A stretch of 64,000 nucleotides of DNA. Origin: Platanthera guangdongensis. Its lineage: Eukaryota > Streptophyta > Magnoliopsida > Asparagales > Orchidaceae. The DNA lies in contig CM077151.1 in NCBI GenBank assembly GCA_039583875.1, forward strand, positions 109,820,609 to 109,884,608, given 5' to 3'. Of the stretch, positions 9,719 through 21,555 are shown piece after piece. The first letter of the stretch is position 1. Each line of letters begins with the position of its first letter. Under the pieces are notes generated by a model. It saw only the letters and a list, made by a program, of their open reading frames with translations. It was not told the DNA's origin and searched no databases. Both the position numbers and the translations under genes were made by a program.

Positions 9719-10452
9719 CGAGAAAATGTTTTGAGTTATCTTACCTAAATCACCTAGAGGGGGTGAATAGGTGAGTTGTGCGTCTTTTTGCGGAATAAAA
9801 AATTTAACGATCTATGCACAAAAAATCAACCAAGAAATCATAGATGACACCAAGAATTATAGTGGTTCCCCAACTTTGGGTACATCCAATTTCCACTCAC
9901 CGATCTAGCAATGCACTAGACTCGGCTACTCCACTAATCTCGGATTGAAAACAATCCTACACCTCGGAACAACGTTCTTACAAGTCAATCCCAAAAATTG
10001 GATCTACACTCGGAAGATAAAACTTCCTACAAGAACTCAGAGAATACAACTCCTACAACTCAGAGAAAGATCTCCAACAAGAATATAATGAAATAACAAA
10101 TACAAACAGTGATTTGATCTCAGATTTGAAATGCTTCTGCCTGTTCTTCTTTCTTTGAACTTTGCGGCTTTATCAGAAATTGTTGAAGAATAATTGGCAA
10201 TATCTCTAGATCTGAAATTCTCTAGACTCACACGATCAAGTAGAAAATATATCGTTTGAAAAGAATCTTGATCTGTGAATCAACTTCTCTGAATCGATCT
10301 GGATCGAAAGCGCTTTGGCGATGAAGATGATGATTGGAACCTCTCGATTTAGAAAAAAATGTCGGATTCAGAATTCTTTGAATTACTTCTTGCGACGGCT
10401 TGTAATTCTTCTTATTTTCTTCTTCTTAGGGTTGGTCGAAAATGACAGGACC

Positions 10453-10459
10453 TTATATA
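10453..10459 (-). promoter_or_regulatory. TATA box of C2 3' LTR
   Basis: TATATAA on the minus strand, about 120 bp downstream of the array end. The same box lies at 20934-20940 in the 5' LTR. Confidence 0.65.
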
Positions 10460-10574
10460 GGACTTGCCTAACGGTCATAATCATCATTAATGACATCCAC
10501 GTGTACCAATCATGTGCTAATGGTATTTGAAATACACGTATGTCTGGACTTAAAAGTTTTCAGAAAAATAGTGC

Positions 10575-11080
10575 GGGTGTTCTCGAGAAGACATATAGTA
10601 CTCGAGAAAAAACATACTGATTCTCGAGAATTACAAAGAGGATCTCGAGAAAAATACTTAGAAAAATATGTGGAGGTAGAAATCAGCTGTCTCGAGAATG
10701 ACAGAAGTACTCGAGAAAAATGTCGTTTTGTTCTCGAGAAGAATCATTCTATTACTCAAGTACAAATACTCATCCCGAGAATAAATGTCTGGCTCTCGAG
10801 AAAAATACTCTGGCTCTCGAGAAATATCTTCTACATCTCGAGAATAAATCATAGTCTTCTCAAAAATAATTTTATTCTCCTCGAGAAAAAGACTTAGAAA
10901 AATATTGACTGGAAAAGAAACAACCCGAGAAGAAATGTCATATAGTACTTGAGAACAAATGCCCTTCTCGAGAACAACAAGAGGCTTTCTCGAGAACAAC
11001 TTCTGCCACTCGAAATTAAGACAAGTCTTACTCGAGAAATTTCTTAAGTCCTTCTCGAGTACAGATACAGTACTCGAGAA
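10575..11080. repeat. C2 LTR palindrome array (TTCTCGAGAA)
   Basis: CTCGAG cores at 10582, 10601, 10623, 10644, 10691, 10710, 10733, 10795, 10816 and 10837, with decayed cores such as CTCAAG at 10756. Most steps are 19-23 bp. More cores continue to about 11078. The array lies in U3, upstream of the TATA box on the minus strand. Confidence 0.88.
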
Positions 11081-11406
11081 AAAGACTTGGACTTTTTCTG
11101 AAAAATTAAAAAACTTAATTCTTCATTAAAATCAGCATCCCTCGTTTCTCTTGCCCTTAGTGCTTGAAAAGGAAGTGTATCCCAATAGAGAGGCTACACA
11201 CGAGTCAACATCATGGATCACATAATGAGGGATTACATTGTATGATCCTATATTTGGAGACTCATTGTAGACTGACATTGGTTTACACTTAGCAATTAAA
11301 TCCTGCAAACACTTAACTAAAAAGAGCATCAAATACAAACTTAATTCATCTTAGTTTAAGGGTGACTTCATACAAATCTGGGCTATTGTGGATGCAATAC
11401 CCAACA

Positions 11407-11420
11407 ATCTCCCCCTATTT
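11407..11420 (-). other. C2 polypurine tract
   Basis: Minus strand AAATAGGGGGAGAT directly before TGTTGGG of the 3' LTR. The identical tract occurs in C4 at 56738-56751, and near copies in C3 and R. Confidence 0.88.
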
Positions 11421-11590
11421 GTAGAAGTCAGAACCCTCAACACTAATGTGAATTTCATCAAAAGAAAAATATATAATGAAACTAATAGCATGAAAATTTG
11501 GAGAAATGCAGTAATATACAAAAATCAGATCAGCAGAATTAGAAGTTCATATAAACAGAAATTTGTCCAAGAGAATTAAATTCTATAATT

Positions 11591-14120
11591 TCAAAAATGA
11601 ACTTTCATCATCTTCAATTTACTAATCCTGTTGATGTTGCTTTCCTTGTCTCTCTTGCTTCTCTTGTTGTATCTTTTGATAACTGTATGGCTTGGGGAAA
11701 TACTTAGGTGGTCTAGGTGGAGCATTGGGATTGTTTCTGCCATATTCCCTGTCATAAATTCTTCTCTTGGTAAGGGACTTTTCATAAAACTCTCATCCCT
11801 GAGGGCTATAGTGAAGGTTCCTGTCTTCATTAAAATCAACTACTAGCTTTTGAGTTTCAAGAATAAGAGACTTGGAAGTAGGGCTCCAAACTTTAGTACA
11901 CTCTTGAAGTTTTTTCCCTTGAGCTTCTGGATGTGGAGTTGATCTACTTGCTGAGGCTCCATCACCATACTTCCTTCTCTTGGCTTTCTGAATTTCTGGA
12001 GGATGAGGAGGCATACCTGTTTGTTCAGATTCCCAAACTTGTTCATACACATCAGGAGGAGGTCCTTCATAGTAATCTGGAGGAGGTCCTTCAACATATT
12101 CTGGAGTAGGAGAGAATGTAGGCTTATTTTCATTTAGGTTTGCAGCAGGAGGTGCATTAGGATCCATGGCAAATTCAGGAAATAACTGATTGTGCATCCA
12201 TATGGAAGTATCATAAGTATATAACTTAGTACTCTTGACTTCTTTGAGGACACAGGTCTGAATTTCTTTTAACTAATCTTCCCACTGATTTTTCATTGAC
12301 AGAGCTTGTTTTTCTAGAAGTTCTTTCACTTTATCCTCCCACTTTCTTACTTCTATGGAGAGGGTGCTGATGACATCTTCTTTAAATTTTCCAACTTCTT
12401 CACAAGTTTTAAAGATTATGAGCAAGTGTAACAGATTGCTCCATAACAGTACCTATGCTTGTAATTGTGTGATCAATAACTTTTCCACCAATTTGTAGAA
12501 GCCTTTTAAATTCATCTGTATTGTTTTGGATTTCAGCAAATCCTCGGCTCATTTCCTTTTCTAATGCATTACTTTTTCAGTTACAACCTTCAGAGAATCA
12601 TCAAAGTATTTTCTTTGATCTGCAAGCATAGTTTCAATTTCGTGTAAAATGGTACCTTCATGGAAGATTTCTTTCTAAGTAGATGGAGGAGGCTGAGCAG
12701 GGACAGTCCATGGAAGAATTTCTTCAATAATAACTGTAGAAGTAGAGGCTAACTTTTTGTTTACAGTGTTGGGTTCTTCTTCAGTATCTGAGGGCAGCAA
12801 AGAGGGAATGTTGAAGTGAAGACTGGGGAGTCTTTGCTCAGCATATTCTACTGGAACTTCATCATCTGAATCATGAATTGAAACAATTTCATCATCATGT
12901 ATATCTGTAGGAGATTTTTCAGCTTCATGTATAGGAGATTTATCAGCTGGAGGAGATGATTCTGGATTTTTTGGAGACTGTGCCTGTTTTGGGGATTTTT
13001 CTCGTTGAGGAGGAGGAGACCTTGTTGGAGATTTGGGGGAAGTTGTTGTAGATGGACGATGATCTTCAGGGATAGAGAAAGGAGGTTCTTTAGAAGAAAG
13101 CTCCTCTATCATCTTATTGATGTCATCTTCAGTAGACAGAATCTGAGCTTGAGTCTGGGCATCTGTCAGATTATCAGAATCTAGAAAGTCTTCAGCAGCA
13201 GGAAATTATTTGTCTTTATGCAGCAAAGAGGAAGAAGCAGCAGCAAAGGTAGATGGAATTTCTTCTAAAACAGCAGCTGAAATTTCTGAAGCAGCAACTG
13301 GAATAGCTTGAGTAGAAATAGCTGAAGCAGATGGTGCAGGCTCCCCCTCAATAACTAAATCAGTTATTTGATGTGAAGGAGGAGATGGGGTCCTGTCAAC
13401 AGCTTCTATTTCCTTGGCAGCTTTGTCTGACTTCTGTAATTTGACTGCCCATCTCTAGATGGAGGTAATGGAAACCTTTTTCATGTGGTGGAGGGCTATG
13501 CCATTTTTCATTGGAAAAGCTTCTGGATTCATCTGATTTAGATAAATAGAAATTATTCTTCCATAGTTGGGGCTCCTAATGCATGCCTTGATTTTCTCAA
13601 AAAACATCATTCCCAACTGGAATTTCTTTCTACAAATCACTGATGTTATTAAATCAAAAAATTCCGGAGTAATGTAGCTGATTAAACTAGTTTTGCAGAG
13701 AAGCACTTTGCCTAGGATGTCAGCCAATAACTTGCTTTCAGCATTCATAAATTGCCTTCTGATTATGTGATAGGATTGAGGAATACCACAGAAACTATAG
13801 GCTCTCTCATAATCAATGCCTTCCAGATCATCTTCCATATCTATTATTGGCAGTTGCAGAAGTTGAGAAACAGAAAGGGCATATATCTTTACCTTGATAT
13901 TCTGAACCTTATACTTGAGTACCTTCCTATTCCTTTTAACTTTGGCGTGCTGGAAAAATTCTTCAACCTCAGAAGTTATAATTCAACATGGATGTTCAAG
14001 AACAAAGGAGAACCCAGCTGTATCTAGCAGAAGGAGGACATTCTTGAAATTATCTGATATCTCTGCAATCCTGGTAGAATTGAGTTTACTCCCAATCCCT
14101 ATCTTTGAAGACGAAGCCAT
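11591..14120 (-). pseudogene. C2 ORF3 (third ORF of SIRE-type element), broken
   Basis: ATG at 14120-14118 (MASSSKIGIG) matches the ORF3 start of C3 (MAPSSKIGIG). The frame is broken by stops into pieces at 13838-13455, 13112-12675, 12197-11793 and 11839-11591. The conserved N-terminal domain includes DILGKVLLCKTS and PNYGRIISI. A Pro/Ser-rich acidic middle (KSPTRSPPPQ) follows, then a basic KRRKYGDGASASRS motif and a C-terminal tail. No signal peptide or transmembrane stretch is visible. The protein has no enzymatic motif I recognise. Such ORFs are often called envelope-like, but the sequence gives no support for that here. The N-terminal domain has a faint look of plant transposon-associated domains of unknown function. 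Confidence 0.75.
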
Positions 14121-14261
14121 GAATGTCAAGAAATCGATCTGACTGGCTGACGAAAGGGAAAACTGGCTTGCAGCAGACGACAGAGATAGAGGAAGACGAA
14201 ACAGCTTTTCTCGAGAAGAAGGGTTTTGAAATCGGGAATAAAAATTCCTTGGACTGATTTC

Positions 14262-14269
14262 TATTTATA
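14262..14269 (-). promoter_or_regulatory. Putative internal TATA box of C2 ORF3
   Basis: TATAAATA on the minus strand, 142 bp upstream of the ORF3 ATG and just downstream of the internal palindrome array. C3 has TATATAAA at the same distance (42165-42172). Confidence 0.55.
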
Positions 14270-14389
14270 TTTACCTCTAATTTTGATGATTAAACATATA
14301 AATAATCATTAAAAATACCTGGAATGAGGCGGCTAAGTTCCTGTGTGCCGATATGAAAATTTTGGACTTGAAGAAAAATTGCGCACCAG

Positions 14390-14592
14390 ATTTCTCGAGA
14401 GGACAGATTGTTCTCGTGAAGAATTTGATCAGCACTCGAGTATAATAATCCTTGGTCTCGAGTAGAATGAGCCTTGTTCTCGAGTAGAGATTTCCTGTTC
14501 TCGAGTAGAATACTTCTTCTCAAGAAATAATTTCTTTGTACTCGAGGAATAATTTTGTTGTTCTCGAGTACAAGTGATGTACTCGAGAAATG
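14390..14592. repeat. C2 internal palindrome array before ORF3
   Basis: Ten positions at 14394, 14413 (CTCGTG), 14435, 14457, 14479, 14500, 14519 (CTCAAG), 14541, 14563 and 14582 carry CTCGAG or a one-base variant. Steps are 19, 22, 22, 22, 21, 19, 22, 22 and 19 bp. It lies between the end of pol and ORF3. Flanks mix the C2 LTR type (CTCGAGAA) with CTCGAGTAG. Confidence 0.88.
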
Positions 14593-14826
14593 AAGTCCAA
14601 ATTCTGAAATTTTCTGATTTTTTCAAGTAAAACCAGATCTTGACCTTGCCTGTTACCTTTTTCTTCATTCTCCTTCATCCTTATTGAGAATGACAAGTCC
14701 TGTTTTGAATAACGAGAACATGGCCTTGTCCAGCGACTTCGTGAAAATATCTGCAATTTTCCTGTCTGTTGGGACATATTGTAGATCTATGTACCCATGC
14801 TCCACATGCTACCAGATGAAATGGTA

Positions 14827-16353
14827 TCACAGCTCTATGTGCTTTGTCCGGCTGTGAGAGACTAGATTGTTAGCTATTGTAATTGCACTGGAGGAGTTGC
14901 AAAATAAAGGGATGTCTTGGACTTTTAGATTGTAATCTTCTAGTTGGTTCTTTATCCACAACAATTCTGCACAACAACGACCAGTAGAAATATATTCTGA
15001 CTCGGCCATTGAAATTACGACACAATTCTGTTTTTTGCAGCTCCAAGAAACGAGCCTCCTTCCAAGGAATTTGAAAGTCCCGTAAGTGCTCTTTCTATCA
15101 TCTTTACTTTCTGCAAAGTCTGCATCTGAAAAACCAATTAGTTTGCTGTTATTACTTCTTGGGTAGCATAAGCTAAGATTTGGTGTACCTTTAAGGTATC
15201 TCAAAATCCGTTTTGCAGCAGCGTAGTGAGATTCCTTAGAGTTCACTTGAAGTCTAGCACACACACATGTTGAAAATATTATATCCGGTCTACTAGCAGT
15301 AAGGTAAAGCAAAGATACAATTATGCTTCTGTACTTGGTTTCATCGAAAGGTTTCCCTTTCTCATCCTTATCCATAGACATAGTTGAATCCATTAGAGTC
15401 CTCATAGAGGTTGCGTTCTCCATTTCAAATTTCTTAATCAACTCTGTGGTGAATTTCATCTGAGAGATGAAAATTCCATCTTCAGATTGTTTCACCTGAA
15501 GTCCTAAGAAATACTTCAGCTCTCCCATACAGCTCATTTTGAACTTCCCTTGCATAAGTTTGGAAAACTTTTTGCAAAGGTTGTCGTCAATAGAGCCGAA
15601 AATGATGTCATCGACATAGATTTGCACTAGCAAAATCTTGCCTTTTATTTCCCTAAGAAATAATATTTTATCTATCTTTCCTCTTGTGAACTTGTTCTCA
15701 AGAAGAAAGTTAGATAGCGTCTCGTACCAAGCTCGAGGAGCTTTTTTAAAACCATATAATGCTTTAAATAAAAGATAGACATGATCAGAAAAGTTAGAGT
15801 CAACGAAACCTGGAGATTGTTCCACATACACTTCTTCCTTTATGTCCCCATTAAGGAAGACAGACTTCACGTCCATCTGATAGACGGTGAAGCCCTTAAG
15901 TGCAATATATGCTAGGAACAACCTAATTGCCTCCAGCCTTGCCACTGGAGCATAAGTCTGTTCGAAGTCGATTCCTTCTTCTTGTTGGTATCCTTTGGTG
16001 AAGAGTTTGGCCTTGTTCTTTATTATTGTCCCATCCTCTCCCATCTTGTTCCTGTAGACCCATTTTAACTCGATGACGTTCTTACCTTTGGGTCTTGGAA
16101 CAAGCTTCCAGACTTGGCAATGCTTGAACTGATTCAATTCTTCCTCCATTGCCATTATCCATGATGCGTCTAAGTTTGCTTCCTCATACTTCATCGGTTC
16201 AACCTGTGATAGAAAACTCAAATATAAATTCTCATTAGATGTACCTCTACGAGTTCTGACACCATCCCGGGAATCTCCTATGATTTGGTCCATTGGGTGA
16301 TCCTTCAAGCTTCTGAGCTCTAAGGTCCTTTCATCTGTAGCTTCTTCAACCAT
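14827..16353 (-). pseudogene. C2 reverse transcriptase and RNase H
   Basis: A 508-codon open stretch covers the end of the integrase-RT linker, the copia RT and most of RNase H. RT signatures include [19 protein letters not shown] and the active site YVDDIIFGS (two catalytic Asp kept). RNase H shows [16 protein letters not shown] and SRTKHIEL. Pol is split from the integrase part by frameshifts, and the last RNase H residues continue past a stop toward about 14680. RT copies element RNA into DNA in cytoplasmic particles; RNase H removes the RNA strand. About 85% identical to C3 RT by hand count. Confidence 0.88.
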
Positions 16354-16379
16354 AGGAGTGACTTCATCAACTTGAATGG

Positions 16380-17444
16380 TTCCTTCATCTTGATCATCAA
16401 CCTCTCCAATTGGGGTTGGAGTGGTGATCTTTATGACCTTTCCACCTTTTTCTTCAATTGGTTAATCCAAGTTTAATTCTTTTAGCCTTGAACCTGCATC
16501 TTCAATAAACACACTAGAAGAGCTGCCTTGCAGCAAGCTCGTCTCATCAAATACAACATGAATAGATTCTTATACAACCAAGGTTTTCTTATTAAATACC
16601 CTATATGCCTTACCATGGCTACTGTACCCTACAAAAATACATTAAAATGCTTTTCGCTAAATTTGGTAGTATGATACTTTCCATTGTTAAGGACGAAGCA
16701 CTTACAGCCAAAGATTCTAAAATATGAAACAGTCGGTTTCCTGCCCTTTAGACATTCGTAAGGTGTCTTATTGTGGTTCTTTTTTATGAGTGCTCGATCT
16801 TGCACGCGGCATGCAGTGTTGACGGCTTCATCCCAGAAGTATTCTAGGAGTGAGACATCATTCAACATGGTCCTGCATGCCTCTATGAGTGGTCTATTCC
16901 TTCTCTCAGCTACTCCATTCTATTGAGGAGTACGAGGAGAGGAAAACTGATGAAAGATACCTAAGCTTTCACAAAATTCTTTCATGGCCCCAAACTTGAA
17001 CTCTGTTCCATTGTCACTTCTGATTTTGACTACGGAACAGTTATATTCATTCTGGATCTGCATGACAAAATTAGTAAAGATGTCAAAGATATCTGACTTG
17101 TGTTTTAGAAAGAACACCCACGCAAAGCGCGAGTAATCATCAATAATAACCAATGTATAGTCCTTACCTCCCAAACTTCTAACTTGCGGTGGACCGAACA
17201 AGTCCATATGAAGTAGGTGTAAACATCTATTAGAATCTTTGCCAATAATGTTTTTAAAGGTTGCCCTTGTTTGCTTGCCTTTTACACAGGCATGACAAGG
17301 TCTATCTTTAGCGCACTTGACATATGGGGCATCACGTACTAAATTAAGTGAAAATAATTTATTAATAGTTTTGAAATTAATATGTGTTAGTCTCTTATGC
17401 CATTGGTCACCAAGAGACGCACTATCTTTAGCCAAAAAGCACAC
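16380..17444 (-). pseudogene. C2 integrase, fragmented
   Basis: Pieces at 17444-16920 and 16868-16629, with further remnants to about 16380, form the GAG-pre-integrase finger and integrase core. Seen: WHKRLTH...CHACVKG (zinc finger), HMDLFGP (first Asp), RSDNGTEF (second Asp), and across a stop at about 16920 a QQNGVAERRN-like block with the catalytic Glu still present. Frameshifts or stops near 16920 and 16629 disable it. It would insert the cDNA into the genome. Confidence 0.82.
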
Positions 17445-18163
17445 TGGTGTAGAAGAGTCTATACCAAAAAATCAAACAAAATATATTTCTACTACGAGTG
17501 CCTGATAGAATCGTTTCCATATTGTCAACCGATTTTATCAAGCACTTATCTGCATGAAATTCTACTACGTATCCTTTATCGCAGAGCTGGCTTATGCTTA
17601 TGAGATTGTGTACCAATCCTTCAATATAAGCCACATTTGAGAAGGATACACTAATGTTAGTAATCATATCGTAGCCTTTAGTAATTCCTTGGTCTGAACC
17701 TCCAAAGATGATCTTTGCCCCGTTCATGACTGGAGAATAATTATAGAGAAGGCTTCTTATCCCGGTCATATGCCGAGAGCATCCACTGTCCAAATACCAG
17801 ATCAGAATTTTGGTGGCCTTTGGATATACCTGAAATCACAAATCAATTTGCCTTAGGAACCCAAACACATTTGGGTCCTTAGTCTCTAGTTAGAACACTC
17901 CCCCTACGAGTATTAATATTATGAGTGGTTTTTCTCACATTGCTAACTTGAGGAGTTGCATAATTTCTGGAAATAAACCAGCTATCAATGGAAATGTGAC
18001 CAATTTTGTCGCAGCACCAACAGTCAAACCTGTTGTATCTTTGCCTGAAATTCACCTGCTTGACCTTTTGAGAGTGTTGTCTAGCAGGGGCAGCAGTCTT
18101 GGAGGAAGAAGCTTCATGGTGATGGAAATCACATGTCTTCTTCTCCTTGAGAGGATTTTCCAC
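17428..18163 (-). pseudogene. C2 protease and second CCHC knuckle
   Basis: The protease piece (17793-17428) starts MDSGCSRHMTG, the copia aspartic protease active site. Upstream, 18163-17879 carries CWCCDKIGHISIDSW, a knuckle whose last Cys is replaced by Trp; the C3 copy keeps C (CWCCGKIGHFAIDC). The protease cuts the Gag-Pol polyprotein inside the particle. Confidence 0.75.
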
Positions 18164-18736
18164 AATAGGCTTTACTTTTGGTGCCTTCTTGATGTTATGA
18201 ACATGATTATAAGGGTCATAGCTCTGAAGAGAAATTTCTTCATAAGGTGCCTTAAAGACACTTTAACCAAAGTTCCGGGGATGGGTCTATCCTTGGTAAC
18301 GAGACTTGGGCTCTACATAAGTAGGCCTAGCAAAGTGATCGTATGACGAATCAAGACCAAACTCGTTCTTTGGAAATATAACATCCTTAAAAGAAGTCTG
18401 ATCTTGAGGAGCTTTCCCCTTCTCCTTGGCCAAAGCCTTCTTGACTGCCTTATTCTTCCTTTGAGCCTTATTTCTCCTAGAAGGTTTACTAGGAGCATCA
18501 GTATGGCCTAGGACAACACCTTTGGCCTGAGCTAAGAATTCAGCAACAAAAGGAAGGACAGTCTTGGGGTTTGAGAAACTTTCAACAAGTTTCTTTTCCC
18601 CTACAAGTTATTCTTCTAGTTCTTTGATGATCTTCTCTTTTAGATCTAGATGCTCGAGAGCCTTATTATTCTCTTCTATAGCAGCATTGTAGTTCTCTCT
18701 GATTGAGTCTGTCTTGGCGACTTCCTCTCTCAGAGT

Positions 18737-20163
18737 TCACTCTTCAGCCTTGAGAGACTTTATCTCCTTGGCTTGAGTTTTCACGACTCTTCGACATTTG
18801 TCGTAAGCCTTGATCAGCTCTTTATACTGGGCCATGAGTTCAGACTCATCGTCAGAAGAGCTGTCGTCAGGATCAAGATCAGAAGAATCAGATTCAGAAA
18901 GAGGAGTATGAGAATTTACCTTCCCAGTGAACTGGGGTTCTTGTTCATCATCAGTTTGTGCCATTAGCCCAAAGTAGGCTTCCTCTTCTTCACTTGACTC
19001 AGATGAGTCAGAGTCGCTAAGAGCCTTGCCCTTCTTGGCTACTAGGCTTCTTTCTGTTCTCTTCTTACGATATGAGTATTTCTTCTCCTCTCTCTTTCCA
19101 CCCTCCTTCTTCTTGTGAGGGCAATCAGCGATGATGTGACCTGGCTTATTACAACAGTAGAAAATGATGTCAGAAGAAATATGTTTATTCTGATTAGTAT
19201 TATACCTGTCTTGGCTATTTGAGCCTTTCTTGTGTCGATCGCCATCATGACGGGATCTTCTGTATGAGGTATCCTTCCCTCTCCATTGCTTCTTCTTGTT
19301 CAAGAATTTCTTGAACTGCCTTGAGAGTAGAGAAAACTCTCCTTCAGATAATTCTGAGCCTGAGGTGCTTTGCTCTGAAGTTTCTTCTTCACTATCTTCC
19401 TGTGCAGGAGCAGGTGATGGAGCTTTAATCTTCCTTGAGCTGTTTACCTTCAGAGCGACAGACTTCTCCTTGGATGACGTCCAGCTCTTCTCTTCTTCAG
19501 CTTTTCTAGAATTTATCTACAGCACATAAGACATCAGCTTTCCGAAGAGATTTTGAGGGCCGGTCTCTGCCAACTTGCCAAACTCCCTGATAGAACAGAC
19601 TTTATTGTCTCATTCCTTAGTCAGGGACTTAGAAACATATCATTCAGTTCTCCATTTGTAAAGACCCGGCCATATACTCTTAGGCCATTAACAATCTTGA
19701 AGAAATTTTCAAAGGTATCTGCAATTGAAGACTTTGATCCTTGTCGCAATGCTTCATACTTTTGATTCAATAGGTATCTTCTGTCATCCCTAACTTCTTC
19801 AGTGCTTTCCATCAAGGTGATAAGAGACTGCCACATTTCCCTAGCAGATTGGCAATGAATCAGATTCTGCAGCATATAATCATCGACTGCACTTGCTATA
19901 ATATTTTTAGCTTTCTTGTCCAACGAGACAAGTGCAATCTCATCTTTATCAAGATCCATTAATTTCTTAGGAACGTTTTTGGTAGGATTAATAGTGGAGA
20001 TGGTCATTGGAACATAAGGACCTTCTTCAACCATCATGAAGATCCTTGGATCCACAGCTTCCATGAAGAACTTAATCCTTTCTTTCCACATGGGAAAGTT
20101 AGTCTTTGTGCACAGAGGAAGCCTTGCAAAATCCTTGGCCTTGTCCATACTTGGATTACACAA
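18737..20163 (-). pseudogene. C2 Gag, fragmented
   Basis: The start at 20163 (MCNPSMDKAKDF) gives a Retrotran_gag-type domain (NFPMWKERIKFFMEAVDPRI, then SAREMWQSLITLMEGT-like). After breaks, 19303-18737 holds a Lys/Arg-rich stretch, the knuckle CCNKPGHIIADC and a Ser/Glu-rich acidic block, then a coiled-coil-like end. Gag builds the particle and binds element RNA. The gag of C3, C6 and C5 begin the same way. Confidence 0.82.
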
Positions 20164-20219
20164 AAGACAACTTTAGGGCAGATCTGCTCAAGGTGTTAAC
20201 CTTTTTATGAACAACCTCC

Positions 20220-20230
20220 CTCTGATACCA
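20220..20230 (-). other. C2 primer-binding site
   Basis: Minus strand TGGTATCAGAG two bases after the LTR end (TTTTCA); initiator tRNA-Met type. Confidence 0.88.
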
Positions 20231-20933
20231 ATTGAAAATGTTTTAATTTGTCTTACCTAAATCACCTAGAGGAGGGTGAATAGGTGAGTTGTGCGTCTTT
20301 TTGCGGAATAAAAAATTTAACGATCTATGCACAGAAAATCAACCAAGCAATTACAGACGACACCAAGAATTATAGTAGTTCCCTAACCTTGGGTGCATCC
20401 ACTTTCCACTCACCGATCTAGCAATGCACTAGACTCGACTACTCCACTAATCTCGGATTGAAAACAATCCTACACCTCGGAACAACGTTCCTACAACTCG
20501 ATCCCAAAAACTTGATCTACACTCGGAAGATAAAACTTCCTACAAGAACTCGGAGAATACAACTCCTACAACTCGGAGAAAGATCTACAGTGATTTGATC
20601 TCAGATCTGAAATGCTTCTGCCTATTCTTCTTCTTTGAACTTTGCGGCTTTATCAGAAATTGTTGAAGAAGAATCAGCAATATCTCTGGATCTGAAATTC
20701 TCTGCACTCACACGATCAAGTAGAAAAATCTGTCGTTTGTAAAGAATCTAGATCTGTGAATCAACTTCTCTGAATCGATCTGGATCGAAAGCGCTTTGAC
20801 GATGAAGATGATGATCAGCGGCTCTCGATTTAGAAAGAAATGTCGGATTCCGAATTCTTAGAATTACTTCTTACGGTGGCTTGTAATTCTTCTTATTTTC
20901 TTCTTCTTAGGGTTGGTCGAAAATGACAAGACC

Positions 20934-20940
20934 TTATATA
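20934..20940 (-). promoter_or_regulatory. TATA box of C2 5' LTR
   Basis: TATATAA on the minus strand, conserved with 10453-10459. It would drive the full-length C2 transcript. Confidence 0.65.
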
Positions 20941-21059
20941 GGACTTGCCTAACGGTCATAATCATCATTAATGACATCCACTTGGACCAATCACGCGCTA
21001 ATGATATTTGAAATACACGTCTGTCTGGACTTAAAAGTTTTCAAAAAAACAGTGCGGGT

Positions 21060-21555
21060 GTTCTTGAGAAGACGTATAGTACTCGAGAAAAAACATACTG
21101 GTTCTCGAGAAGAGCTAAGAGGATCTTGAGAAAAACACTTAGAAAATTATGTGGAGGTGGAAATCAGCAGTCTCGAGAGTGACAGAAGTACTCGGGAAAA
21201 ATGATGTTTTGTTCTCGAGAAGAATCATTATGTTACTCGAGAACAAATAATCATCCCGAGAATAAATGTCTGGCTCTCGAGAAAAATAATCTGGGTTTGG
21301 AGAAATATCTTCTGCATCTCGAGAACAAATCATAGTCTTCTCGAGAAAAATGTTATTCTTCTCAAGAAAAAGATAGAAAAATATTGACTGGAAAAGAAAC
21401 AACCCAAGAAGAAATGTCAAATAGTACTAGAGAACAAAAGCCCTTCTCGAGAACAACAAGAGGCTTTCTCGAGAACAACTTCTGCGACTCGAAATTAAGA
21501 CAAGTCTTACTCAAGAAATTTCTTAAGTCCTTCTCGAGTACAAATATAGTACTCG
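21060..21555. repeat. C2 5' LTR palindrome array
   Basis: The TTCTCGAGAA array, matching 10575-11080 in order and spacing. Many units show CTCAAG, CTTGAG or CCCGAG, as expected from CpG decay or copy-specific mutation. Confidence 0.85.

Larger units (their letters stand above)
9719..11406 (-). repeat. C2 3' LTR
   Basis: Starts (minus strand) TGTTGGGTATTGCATCC at 11406. The terminal TGAAAATG of the other LTR is altered here to CGAGAAAATG. It holds the TTCTCGAGAA array at 10575-11080 and a TATA box at 10453-10459. Confidence 0.92.

Noticed and set aside
18773..18967. Plus-strand frames across C2 gag and pol (for example 17921-18346)
   Set aside because: Antisense shadows of minus-strand gag/pol; no plant gene motif in them.
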